Source of the DNA: an uncultured Persicitalea sp.
GTDB lineage: Bacteria; Bacteroidota; Bacteroidia; Cytophagales; Spirosomataceae
Length of the DNA stretch: 12,755 nucleotides
Direction: 5' to 3'
Assembly: GCA_950075905.1 (NCBI GenBank)
Contig: CATMVR010000072.1
Location: 1 to 12,755, forward strand
Part shown: piece after piece, positions 1-6,245 of the stretch
Layout of the letters: each line of letters opens with the position of its first letter
Numbering within the stretch: position 1 is the first letter of the stretch
Translations under genes and position numbers: made by a program
Notes under the pieces: generated by a model
Seen by the model: only the letters and a program-made list of their open reading frames with translations
Database searches by the model: none
What the model was told of the DNA's origin: nothing

Positions 1-2
1 CC

Positions 3-107
3 CTAATCCAACGGCTGTATCCAGATATCCATCTTATTCCCCTACTCGTTAAGTCAACAAAAGGTGTTGAGGTTTTGAGCCCCCACCCGTATTTATTTCC
101 CAGTTAA
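3..107 (+). CDS. possible C-terminal tail of a gene entering from the left
   Basis: A frame open from the window edge runs about 34 codons to a TAA at 105-107, ending in the residues VEVLSPHPYLFPS. It may be the end of a gene whose body lies outside the window. No family is recognisable from so short a tail, and a 34-codon open frame can occur by chance. Copy 1 of a 22-bp direct repeat lies inside this frame, and copy 2 begins two bases before its stop codon. Confidence 0.2.
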   Translation, partial: LIQRLYPDIHLIPLLVKSTKGVEVLSPHPYLFPS

Positions 108-124
108 GTCAGCAAAAGGTGTTG
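48..124. repeat. 22-bp direct repeat, two copies 55 bp apart
   Basis: Copies lie at 48-69 and 103-124 and match at 21 of 22 positions. Each contains a small dyad, CAACA-AAAGG-TGTTG in copy 1 and CAGCA-AAAGG-TGTTG in copy 2. The single difference turns an A:T stem pair into a G:T pair, so an RNA hairpin could form in both. The pair sits 60-136 nt before the ppk1-like start codon. A regulatory site or the trace of a small duplication are both possible, and the sequence does not decide between them. Confidence 0.6.
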
Positions 125-183
125 CCTTCACGCAGATTTGTGGCTAACTTGGATAGATTTTCATTTTTCCAACGCGGCGCGCT

Positions 184-2316
184 ATGATTGACGTTTCACA
201 TCCATTTTTCGACAACAATTTAAGTTGGCTTTCCTACAACTACCGTTTACTGCTTGAGGCAAAGGATGAAAGCGTGCCCGTCAAGGAGCGTTTGCGTTTT
301 CTGGCCTTATACTCCCATCAGATCGATGAGTTTTTTCGGGTCAGAATTCCCATGCTTTCGGCTTTACAGGGTGTAAGCAGCGATATTCTGGAAAAACTTA
401 ACATCTACCCTGAGCCGTTGCAGGAGCACATTCTCGAAACGGTTGAGAATCAGCTGACCAAATTTGACGACCTGCTTTCCAGTCAGGTGGTACCGGCATT
501 ACACGCCCAGGGAGTACACCTTTATTTTAAAGACCAGATTAAGGCAGGGCATCAGGAGTACATCCGGAAGTTTTTTGTAGATAAGGTATTCCGGTACGTA
601 CAGCCCATACTACTTAATGGACGAAAGAACAGCAAAATTACTTTCTTCGAGCCAAATCACCTTTATTTTGTTCTGCGCCTGGAACGCAAGGGGGAGCCGG
701 GTGAAATCTGGTATGCCTACGTGAATATCCCCACCCTGCAGTTGGGCCGGTTTGTGGAGCTGCCCGATCTGGACGGGGTACGCTATGTGGCCTTCCTGGA
801 TGATATTGTGCGATCAAATCTGCCCATGCTTTTTCCGGGCTACGAAGTGCTCGACTGTTTCGCTATACGGGCAGAGCGGGAAACGGAGCTTGCTCTCGAC
901 GATGAGTTTCCTCTGGCGCTGTCGCAGCGCATTCAGCGGCAGCTGGAAAAGAAGAATTTTATTCAACCCCACCAATTTTTCTGCGAAATGGGTATGCCCC
1001 TGGAAATGCGGGAGTACCTTTCGGTGCGGTTGGGAATCCTGCTCTCGGAGTTTCACGAGCGGGGGCGATACCTCTACTACCAGGATTTCCAGCAATTTCC
1101 CGTCCTGACCAAAAAAATGGAGTATTCTCCGCAAAATGCCTTGCCGCATGTGGAGTTAAAAGCAGGAGAATCTATTTTTGAAATCATCAATAAAAGCGAT
1201 CAGCTCCTGCATCTGCCGTACCATTCGATCGATCCTATTGTCCGGTTCTTTAACGAAGCGGCGGTGGATCCTTATGTTCGGGAAATATACGTATCCTTGT
1301 ACAAGATCAACGCCAACTCATTTCTGGTCAATTCACTAATCAGCGCCGCCCGCAATGGCAAGCGGGTGGTGACTTTCGTGGAGCTCAATGCAAAGTTTGA
1401 CATTCAGGAAAACCTGCAATGGGCCCGTAAAATGAAGGAAGCCGGGGTGAAAATTGTGTTTAGCCTGCCCGGCCTGAAAGTACACGCAAAGATTGCCCTT
1501 ATTAAAAGAAAGGTGAAAAAGGGATGGGATCGGTACGCTTACCTGGGCACTGGAGGCTTCTACCGCCTTACATCGCGGGAGTTTGTAGACCATGCACTGT
1601 TGACCAGTCATCGGGAGCTGACCAACGAGCTGGAACTACTCTTTGGGTACCTGATTACGAGAGAAGAGCCCAAAAAGTACAAGTACTTGCCGTTCAATTT
1701 TTTACAGGTATCCCAATTTAACCTGACCAAGAAGCTGATTGATTTGATCGACCGCGAGATCAGTAACCAGAAGTCCGGGCTGAAAGCTTCGATTGTTATT
1801 AAAATAAATCAGCTCCACGATCAGTCGCTGATTTCCAAACTTTACCAGGCCGGGAGGGCAGGGGTAGAAGTGAGGATCATCGTAAGCGATAGCTGCTGCC
1901 TTATTCCTGAGCTACCCACCATCAGTGATAACATTACCGTATACCGGCTTGTGGACCGCTATATGGAAAATTCCCGGATATTTTACTTCTACAACCGGGG
2001 GAAAGAGGATATTTACCTGTCCTCGGGCGACTGGACGTACCGAAACTTCCACCGGCGGATCGATGTGAGTTACCCCATTCTGGACGATTACCTCAAATCG
2101 CAACTGAAACAAGTGTTGAAAAACTACCTGAACGACAACCAGAAGTCGGTTCGCCTGGATACGTACCAGAATAACATCCCCGTAGGCGAGAATGGGCCCA
2201 AGGTACGGGCACAGGAGGCAAATTATCGCCTGGCCGAACGTATAGAACACCGTACTCCTTCCCTTTTTCAGGTACCTGGCCTCGAGGTAGTAGATTTGGC
2301 CCAGAATGTAAGCTGA
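184..2316 (+). CDS. ppk1: polyphosphate kinase 1 homologue with altered active site
   Basis: This 710-residue protein has the full PPK1 layout: N-terminal helical domain with LSWLSYN (13-19) and DEFFRVRIPML (48-58), a middle domain to about 300, and two phospholipase-D-like C-terminal domains (about 315-490 and 490-660). PPK1 normally transfers the ATP gamma phosphate to a histidine and then to a growing polyphosphate chain, usually at the membrane. The acceptor histidine is present as H434 (LKVHAK; E. coli H435). Other positions defined in E. coli PPK are changed: R375 to K374, R405 to K404, Y468 to F467, R564 to S568 and, most strikingly, H592 to N596 (RYMENSR instead of RYLEHxR). The usual GTGN motif reads GTGG (455-458). 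The frame is intact and the rest of the fold is well kept, so this is not a decaying pseudogene. It may be a divergent paralogue with lowered, altered or non-catalytic function. The gene is followed after 10 nt by the SRAP gene. Family assignment is certain; activity is not. Confidence 0.93.
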   Translation: MIDVSHPFFDNNLSWLSYNYRLLLEAKDESVPVKERLRFLALYSHQIDEFFRVRIPMLSALQGVSSDILEKLNIYPEPLQEHILETVENQLTKFDDLLSSQVVPALHAQGVHLYFKDQIKAGHQEYIRKFFVDKVFRYVQPILLNGRKNSKITFFEPNHLYFVLRLERKGEPGEIWYAYVNIPTLQLGRFVELPDLDGVRYVAFLDDIVRSNLPMLFPGYEVLDCFAIRAERETELALDDEFPLALSQRIQRQLEKKNFIQPHQFFCEMGMPLEMREYLSVRLGILLSEFHERGRYLYYQDFQQFPVLTKKMEYSPQNALPHVELKAGESIFEIINKSDQLLHLPYHSIDPIVRFFNEAAVDPYVREIYVSLYKINANSFLVNSLISAARNGKRVVTFVELNAKFDIQENLQWARKMKEAGVKIVFSLPGLKVHAKIALIKRKVKKGWDRYAYLGTGGFYRLTSREFVDHALLTSHRELTNELELLFGYLITREEPKKYKYLPFNFLQVSQFNLTKKLIDLIDREISNQKSGLKASIVIKINQLHDQSLISKLYQAGRAGVEVRIIVSDSCCLIPELPTISDNITVYRLVDRYMENSRIFYFYNRGKEDIYLSSGDWTYRNFHRRIDVSYPILDDYLKSQLKQVLKNYLNDNQKSVRLDTYQNNIPVGENGPKVRAQEANYRLAERIEHRTPSLFQVPGLEVVDLAQNVS

Positions 2317-2326
2317 TCGTATCGTT

Positions 2327-3058
2327 ATGTGCTACACCAATTCATTGTATACTAAAATGAAGAAGCTGACCGAAGAGTACGACTTACCGGAGAAAGCCGG
2401 GGTACCCTTCGAGCCCATAGTCAGGTCCAGTGGCTTCGACCACCCGGAATGGCCCATCCTGACAGCTGCTCAACCCGATACTTTCACTTTGGGACAATGG
2501 GGCTTGGTGCCCGGCTGGGTCAGGAATGATGCCCAGGCTATAAAAATCAGAACCTCAACCCTCAACGCCCGCGCGGAGACCATTTCTGAAAAGCCATCAT
2601 TCAAAAATGCCTCCATCAGAAAGCAGCGGTGTGTGGTACCTTCTACGGGTTTTTTTGAATGGCAAACCATCGGGAAAAAGAAGTATCCGTATTTTATCCG
2701 GCTGAAAGACTCAGAACTACTTTCTATGGCCGGGCTCTATGAAGAGTGGGTAAGCGAGCACTCCGGAAGAATTATGACGTTTACGATCGTGACTGTGCCG
2801 GCCAACCCCCTGATGGAAAAAATACATAATACCAAAAAGCGGATGCCGGCATTATTGGTAGGTGAAGGGGTGAAACACTGGCTGGATGTCAGCATCACTG
2901 ACCAAGAACTCGCCAGGCTATTAACTCCTCTGGATGAAAGCTATATGGAAGCTGTTTCCATACAGCCCCTCCCCCAAATCAGTGAGAACCTGGATTTCGA
3001 CGCCATTACCCAGCCCTACGAATATCCCGAATTAACCCGACAGCTGGGTCTGTTTTAA
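2327..3058 (+). CDS. SRAP (YedK/HMCES-type) abasic-site DNA-protein crosslink protein
   Basis: This 243-residue protein belongs to the SOS-response-associated peptidase family. Members use the amino-terminal cysteine, exposed after removal of Met1, to form a stable thiazolidine crosslink with abasic sites in single-stranded DNA, shielding them during replication. All hallmark residues are visible: C2 directly after the start, N80 in NARAET (80-85), E111 in GFFEWQ (108-113), H167 in IHNTKKRMPALL (166-177), and WGLVPGW (58-64). The requirement for Cys at position 2 fixes the ATG at 2327 as the start. No Shine-Dalgarno-like sequence precedes it, as is usual in Bacteroidota. The 10-nt gap after the ppk1-like stop suggests co-transcription. 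No SOS (LexA-type) operator is evident just upstream. Its stop codon overlaps that of the convergent ROK kinase gene. Confidence 0.93.
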   Translation: MCYTNSLYTKMKKLTEEYDLPEKAGVPFEPIVRSSGFDHPEWPILTAAQPDTFTLGQWGLVPGWVRNDAQAIKIRTSTLNARAETISEKPSFKNASIRKQRCVVPSTGFFEWQTIGKKKYPYFIRLKDSELLSMAGLYEEWVSEHSGRIMTFTIVTVPANPLMEKIHNTKKRMPALLVGEGVKHWLDVSITDQELARLLTPLDESYMEAVSIQPLPQISENLDFDAITQPYEYPELTRQLGLF

Positions 3059-3981
3059 CGAAAAGTCAGCATGGCGGCGCCAAATACTCCCGCCGAGTCG
3101 CCCAGTTTAGGCCTCAGGATCGGCGTATTGAAAGTTGGGTTGAATATGTATTTCTTTGCCCTTGCCGGGCCCTCAGTATAGAGGAGATCAATGTTGCCTA
3201 CCCCACCGCCTACCACAATGGCATCCGGATCAATCACATTGACGAGCGTGGTAATGCCAAGGGCAAATTTTTCGAGAAGTCGGTCAATGGTAGCCGTTGC
3301 CACCGGGTCATTTCCAGCCTGATGTCTTTCCAGAATCTGGGGAAGTTTCAGATTAACTCCGCTTTGCTCGTGGTAGAAGCGCTGCAGGGCGGGGCCCGAA
3401 AGTACCTGCTCTACGCAACCACGCTTACCACAAAAGCAGGGGCATCCATTTTCTTCAAGTACATTGTGTCCCCATTCCCCGCCAATGCCCTGCATTCCGT
3501 TCAGGACAAAAGCCTGTCCGTCGTTTCCCCGCAGCACAATACCGCCCCCCACGCCGGTACCCAGTATAAGACCCACCACCGACCGGAAATCAGGGGCTAC
3601 TTCCTGCACAATGCCCATCTGCGCTTCGGCCAGGGCAAAACAGTTGGCATCGTTGGCGATAAACACTGGGATACCCAGCTTGTTTTGTAAGTCATCCAGA
3701 AGAGGCATGCCGTTCAGACACTGGGTGTTGCAGCCTTTCATGGTTCGGGTAGCTGGTTCAAGGGTACCTGGGGTACCAATACCTAGTGCATCAGGTAGGA
3801 AACCCGTTTCGGCTTTTAGGTGATCGACCAGTAAGGCAATTCGCTCTACAATGTGTTGGTAGCCAAACTGGGCTTCTGTATCAATACGGTGTCGGTATAC
3901 GACTGAGTCAGGTGAAGGTTTGGTCATGATGACACCCTCGATTTTGGTGCCGCCCAGATCTATTCCCCAGTAGGATCGCAT
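3055..3981 (-). CDS. ROK-family sugar kinase, Mak (fructokinase)-like
   Basis: This 308-residue cytoplasmic kinase probably phosphorylates a hexose at C6 using ATP. ROK features appear in order: phosphate-binding DLGGTK (8-13), the substrate-loop residues GCNTQCLNGMPL (83-94), catalytic D111 in NDANCFALAE (110-119), GTGVGGG (141-147), GGEWGH (167-172), the zinc site H172/C182/C184/C189 with spacing like that of E. coli Mlc, and the C-terminal VVGGGVGN (256-263). An extra cysteine, C180, lies next to the zinc site. It has no N-terminal helix-turn-helix, so it is an enzyme and not a NagC/Mlc-type repressor. The patterns resemble E. coli Mak (YajF) most closely, for example YRHR near the N-terminus and GDSAGVFGAA near the C-terminus. 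Exact sugar preference cannot be read from sequence; glucose, mannose and N-acetyl sugars remain possible. It converges on the SRAP gene with a 4-nt stop overlap and no room for a terminator. Confidence 0.88.
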   Translation of the reverse strand: MRSYWGIDLGGTKIEGVIMTKPSPDSVVYRHRIDTEAQFGYQHIVERIALLVDHLKAETGFLPDALGIGTPGTLEPATRTMKGCNTQCLNGMPLLDDLQNKLGIPVFIANDANCFALAEAQMGIVQEVAPDFRSVVGLILGTGVGGGIVLRGNDGQAFVLNGMQGIGGEWGHNVLEENGCPCFCGKRGCVEQVLSGPALQRFYHEQSGVNLKLPQILERHQAGNDPVATATIDRLLEKFALGITTLVNVIDPDAIVVGGGVGNIDLLYTEGPARAKKYIFNPTFNTPILRPKLGDSAGVFGAAMLTFR

Positions 3982-4048
3982 GTATAAAAATGGTTAGAGA
4001 AAAAAATGTTAAATGGTATCCTTATGTCACAATTCCAGCTTCCGCTTT

Positions 4049-4056
4049 CAAACTTA
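4049..4056 (-). promoter_or_regulatory. candidate -7 box for the ROK kinase gene
   Basis: Read on the minus strand this site is TAAGTTTG, a perfect match to the Bacteroidota -7 consensus TAnnTTTG, 68 nt before the ROK start codon. No TTTG is present at the expected -33 distance, so the call rests on one element only and is tentative. Confidence 0.25.
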
Positions 4057-4374
4057 GCCAAATTGTAGATTACTACCATTTACCCTTCGGTGAAAACAGA
4101 AAGTTTAGTAAGAATTTTTGGTTTAATCATAAGTTACAAATTATCGAACATTTACTTTGTGTCCGGACATTTCATGAGGAGGGTGCAGTACGCTTAGGTC
4201 AAGATATGGTACCAGGAAAGGGGCAGGGAAGCGCGTTCCTGATATGGTAATTGGGCAGGTTTCAAGGGAGTGAAATGAAGAAGGAATCTAAAAATAATGG
4301 TTCATAATTTTTTTCTTTAATCTATTATGATTCAGGGGAAGTCGTCGCCTTAGCGCACATGACCTGATTTGTGT

Positions 4375-4402
4375 CTATAAAAAAAATATATTTTTTTTAT
4401 AG
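4375..4402. repeat. perfect 28-bp A/T-dominated palindrome
   Basis: The two 14-nt halves are exact reverse complements without any loop: CTAT, eight A, TATA, eight T, ATAG. Only the outermost base pair is G:C. It lies 198 nt before the TetR-family ATG and more than 390 nt before the ROK start. It could be an operator, a bent or easily melted DNA element, or a cruciform-prone site. An A/T-only stem makes a poor intrinsic terminator. Confidence 0.85.
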
Positions 4403-4425
4403 GTATCAGTTTTGTGCCCAAAATC

Positions 4426-4442
4426 CCATTGCGAATGGCAAT
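4426..4442. repeat. two overlapping short dyads
   Basis: CCATT-GCG-AATGG (4426-4438) overlaps ATTGC-GAATG-GCAAT (4428-4442). Both are perfect 5-bp dyads. Together they form a compact candidate protein-binding site about 80 nt before the TetR promoter. Dyads this short also occur by chance, so confidence is low. Confidence 0.3.
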
Positions 4443-4502
4443 AGATAAACAAAAAACACGATAGAGTACTCCTAAAACACCATTTTAATTACGTTTTCAG
4501 CC

Positions 4503-4542
4503 ATCATCAGGTGGTGGACCTGTTTGGAGCCCTCCTGATGAT
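4503..4542. promoter_or_regulatory. candidate operator: 9-bp inverted repeat bracketing the TetR-gene -33 box
   Basis: Arms ATCATCAGG (4503-4511) and CCTGATGAT (4534-4542) are exact reverse complements separated by 22 nt. The -33 TTTG of the downstream gene's promoter (4523-4526) sits in the middle. A second dyad, CAGGT-GGTGG-ACCTG (4508-4522), overlaps the left arm. Protein bound here would occlude the promoter, which fits the autorepression common among TetR-family genes. The regulator bound is inferred. Confidence 0.5.
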
Positions 4543-4554
4543 TTTCTATATTTG
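4523..4554 (+). promoter_or_regulatory. Bacteroidota-type promoter of the TetR-family gene
   Basis: TTTG (4523-4526), a 20-nt spacer, then TATATTTG (4547-4554) match the Bacteroidota primary sigma consensus (TTTG, about 19-21 nt, TAnnTTTG). Transcription would begin near 4560, leaving a leader of roughly 40 nt before the ATG at 4601. This is the best promoter match seen in the window. Confidence 0.65.
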
Positions 4555-4600
4555 ATAGCAATTGGTATAGTGCATTCTTTACAACTTTTTGAACGGCTAT

Positions 4601-5194
4601 ATGGGAATTGTAGAACGCCGCGAACGACTCAAAAAACAAGTCCGGCAAGATATTTTAAAAACTGCTCGTGAAATAGCGAAACTAGAAGGATGGCAAGCTG
4701 TTTCCATTCGTAAAATCGCTGATCTTATCGAATACAGTCCTCCTATTCTTTACGAATATTTCGAAAGCAAAGATAAGTTACTTGAAACTATCCGGATTGA
4801 TGGCTTTACTACCCTGCGGGAAGAATTCCTTCGTATAAAAAGCTTGTATAGAAACCCGGAGAAGCAACTGGTAGAGGTAGCACAGAGTATCTGGACCTTC
4901 TCTCTTGAGCAGCCCGAGCTGTTTCAGGTCATGTTCAACCAGGAAGGGGCCTACTGCCAGTCCAAGCAGGTTTACATGCAGGAAATGAACATCTACGGCA
5001 ATCCTGTATGGGAAATGATCGCTGAGCTACGCCCCAAGGCAGCCGATAAGGTTACCAAGACCTACTACGAATGGTGGTGCCTTACCTACGGCTTTATTGC
5101 CATCACAATGACTACCCAGCCTCGCCACGCGTTTGCGCAGGCAGAGTCAATTTATATGGAGGGAGTCAGGAGATTCATCAAAAGCATTATGTAA
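4601..5194 (+). CDS. TetR/AcrR-family transcriptional regulator
   Basis: This 197-residue regulator has an N-terminal TetR-type DNA-binding domain: a helix from about 14 to 29 (VRQDILKTAREIAKLE), then the helix-turn-helix with VSIRKIADLIEY (34-45) and ILYEYFESKDKLLETI (49-64). The remaining part is a helical ligand-binding and dimerisation domain, possibly of the WHG type, with an aromatic-rich stretch (YYEWWCLTYGF) near the C-terminus. The ligand is unknown. A TTG at 4589 in the same frame would add four residues, but the ATG at 4601 is preferred because it is a standard codon and starts just before the charged segment that normally opens TetR proteins. Its own promoter and a dyad that could be its operator lie directly upstream. 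It converges on the serine acetyltransferase gene with a 31-nt gap, so its target is not obvious from the neighbourhood. Confidence 0.88.
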   Translation: MGIVERRERLKKQVRQDILKTAREIAKLEGWQAVSIRKIADLIEYSPPILYEYFESKDKLLETIRIDGFTTLREEFLRIKSLYRNPEKQLVEVAQSIWTFSLEQPELFQVMFNQEGAYCQSKQVYMQEMNIYGNPVWEMIAELRPKAADKVTKTYYEWWCLTYGFIAITMTTQPRHAFAQAESIYMEGVRRFIKSIM

Positions 5195-5225
5195 TAAGCT
5201 GGCCCTGGTTTTCTGGTAGCCGATA

Positions 5226-6041
5226 TCAGGCGAGTTGTTTCTTGATTTCGACCTTACTCTGATGATACACCTGAGAATAGGCGGGAACACTTTGGGTAAT
5301 CCAAGCGTTTCCTCCTATGACGGAGTCGTGTCCAATTACTGTCTTTCCGCCCAAAATGGTGGCATTTGCATAAATGACCACCCGATCTTCGATCGTTGGA
5401 TGCCGCTTGACACTCGCTAATGATTTAGCAACGTGCGTGGCGCCCAGGGTAACCCCCTGATATATCATCACATGGTTTCCTATGTGGGTAGTTTCTCCGA
5501 TCACAACCCCTGTACCATGATCAATAAAGAAGGAATGGCCAATCACGGAGTTGGGATGAATGTCTATGCCCGTTTGTCCGTGGGCACATTCGGTCAGAAT
5601 TCGTGGCAATAGTGGTATTCCGCACTGTACCATCAAATGGGCAATACGGTAGGTAGCTATGGCCAAAAAGCCGGGATAAACGGCTATAACTTCCTCTATA
5701 CCCACCGAGGCCGGGTCATTTTCAGTGATGGCCCTGGCATCAAGAAGCAAAAGCTCGTAAATTTCCGGGATGCGTGCAAAAAAGTCCTCACTTGTTTGAC
5801 TAACAGAAGTAGGCAATCGCGAAGACAAGGGAAAGAGAAGGCAATCCAGATTTTTTTTTATTTCCAGGTAAGACTCTGCCAACGTTTCAGTGGTACCCAT
5901 TACCTGACAATCCTGGCTGATTGGGAAAAGAAAATCAATAATCCGATGAAGAAACATCCCTGTGTCGTGCCGGGACGGTAAACGATAACGAAAAGAGTTG
6001 TTTTGTTCGGTTAATCTCTGAAAAAATATATCCTGATCCAT
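5226..6041 (-). CDS. cysE: serine O-acetyltransferase
   Basis: This 271-residue enzyme makes O-acetyl-L-serine from L-serine and acetyl-CoA, the first committed step of cysteine synthesis in the cytoplasm. The N-terminal half is helical (about 1-150) and includes YRIAHLMVQCGIP (131-143). The C-terminal half is a left-handed beta helix of hexapeptide repeats. Active-site signatures are clear: TGIDIHP (157-163), FFIDHGTGVVIGET (171-184) with D174/H175, YQGVTLGAT (194-202), and KRHPTIED (212-219) with H214. These match E. coli D157/H158 and H193, with four more residues between them here. The C-terminus ends in KKQLA and not in the isoleucine tail that inserts into CysK, so a CysE-CysK complex of the enteric type seems unlikely. 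The organisation with a long N-terminal extension is usual for the Bacteroidota form. It is transcribed away from the lipoprotein hydrolase gene across a region with a strong palindrome, and no cysK is in view. Confidence 0.93.
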   Translation of the reverse strand: MDQDIFFQRLTEQNNSFRYRLPSRHDTGMFLHRIIDFLFPISQDCQVMGTTETLAESYLEIKKNLDCLLFPLSSRLPTSVSQTSEDFFARIPEIYELLLLDARAITENDPASVGIEEVIAVYPGFLAIATYRIAHLMVQCGIPLLPRILTECAHGQTGIDIHPNSVIGHSFFIDHGTGVVIGETTHIGNHVMIYQGVTLGATHVAKSLASVKRHPTIEDRVVIYANATILGGKTVIGHDSVIGGNAWITQSVPAYSQVYHQSKVEIKKQLA

Positions 6042-6117
6042 GGAGTCTTAGTTGTAGCAATACGATCAATTTATGCTTGGGTATGTTAGCAGAACACGAT
6101 TTAAAACGAAAAGATTG

Positions 6118-6141
6118 TTTGGCTGGATTAATTCAGCCAAA
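6118..6141. promoter_or_regulatory. 24-bp near-perfect palindrome between divergent genes
   Basis: Arms TTTGGCTG (6118-6125) and CAGCCAAA (6134-6141) flank GATTAATT, whose central ATTAAT is itself palindromic. Only one symmetric pair out of twelve (6126/6133) is mismatched. Because both adjoining genes are transcribed away from this point a terminator is not expected, and an operator is the simpler reading. It is 76 nt from the cysE start and 104 nt from the hydrolase start, so it could serve either or both. Confidence 0.5.
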
Positions 6142-6191
6142 AATTTCCTGGAACAATTATTTTACTGTATAAAGTATAAATACTACATTTT

Positions 6192-6206
6192 TTGCTATTT
6201 TAGCAA
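6192..6206. repeat. small dyad before the lipoprotein hydrolase gene
   Basis: TTGCTA and TAGCAA form a 6-bp perfect stem with a 3-nt loop, 40-54 nt before the hydrolase ATG. The overlapping TATTTTAG (6196-6203) is one base from the -7 consensus TAnnTTTG, but no -33 box was found at the right distance. It may be a chance hairpin in A/T-rich DNA or part of a promoter. Confidence 0.3.
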
Positions 6207-6245
6207 TAATAATCTGCCTAAACCTAAATTAGAAAAATAAAATAA

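Larger units (their letters stand above)
3982..4600. other. 619-nt gene-poor regulatory region rich in inverted repeats
   Basis: This region separates the divergent ROK kinase and TetR-family genes. No convincing gene was found. An 86-codon open frame on the plus strand at 3990-4250 has no recognisable domain and an unconvincing composition. What it does hold is a run of dyads: 7-bp arms at 4302-4308 and 4324-4330, a perfect A/T palindrome at 4375-4402, overlapping short dyads at 4426-4442, and 9-bp arms at 4503-4511 and 4534-4542. A clear promoter for the TetR gene lies at 4523-4554 and a weaker minus-strand -7 box for the ROK gene at 4049-4056. The length would allow a small RNA, but nothing specific supports one. 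Confidence 0.6.

Noticed and set aside
3055..3981. Idea that the ROK kinase is a polyphosphate-dependent glucokinase linked to the neighbouring ppk1-like gene
   Set aside because: Polyphosphate glucokinases are ROK proteins, but this one resembles Mak, keeps the standard ATP-type motifs, and is convergent with the ppk1-like operon and so not co-transcribed with it. Adjacency alone does not support the link.
4160..4169. Ten-base palindrome TGTCCGGACA as an operator
   Set aside because: Palindromes of ten bases are expected about a dozen times in a window this long by chance, and it is not placed at a recognisable promoter.
3990..4250. 86-codon open frame on the plus strand in the ROK-TetR intergenic region
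   Set aside because: It has no recognisable domain, no promoter or ribosome binding site of its own was found, and it overlaps the likely ROK promoter. The composition looks like translated non-coding DNA.
4503..4542. Transcriptional attenuator made of alternative hairpins (4503-4542 versus 4508-4522)
   Set aside because: The two hairpins are mutually exclusive, but the best promoter's start point lies near 4560, downstream of them. They would not be in the TetR transcript, so an operator is the better explanation.
6118..6141. Intrinsic terminator at the TTTGGCTG/CAGCCAAA dyad
   Set aside because: Both neighbouring genes are transcribed away from it and no T-run follows the stem in either direction.
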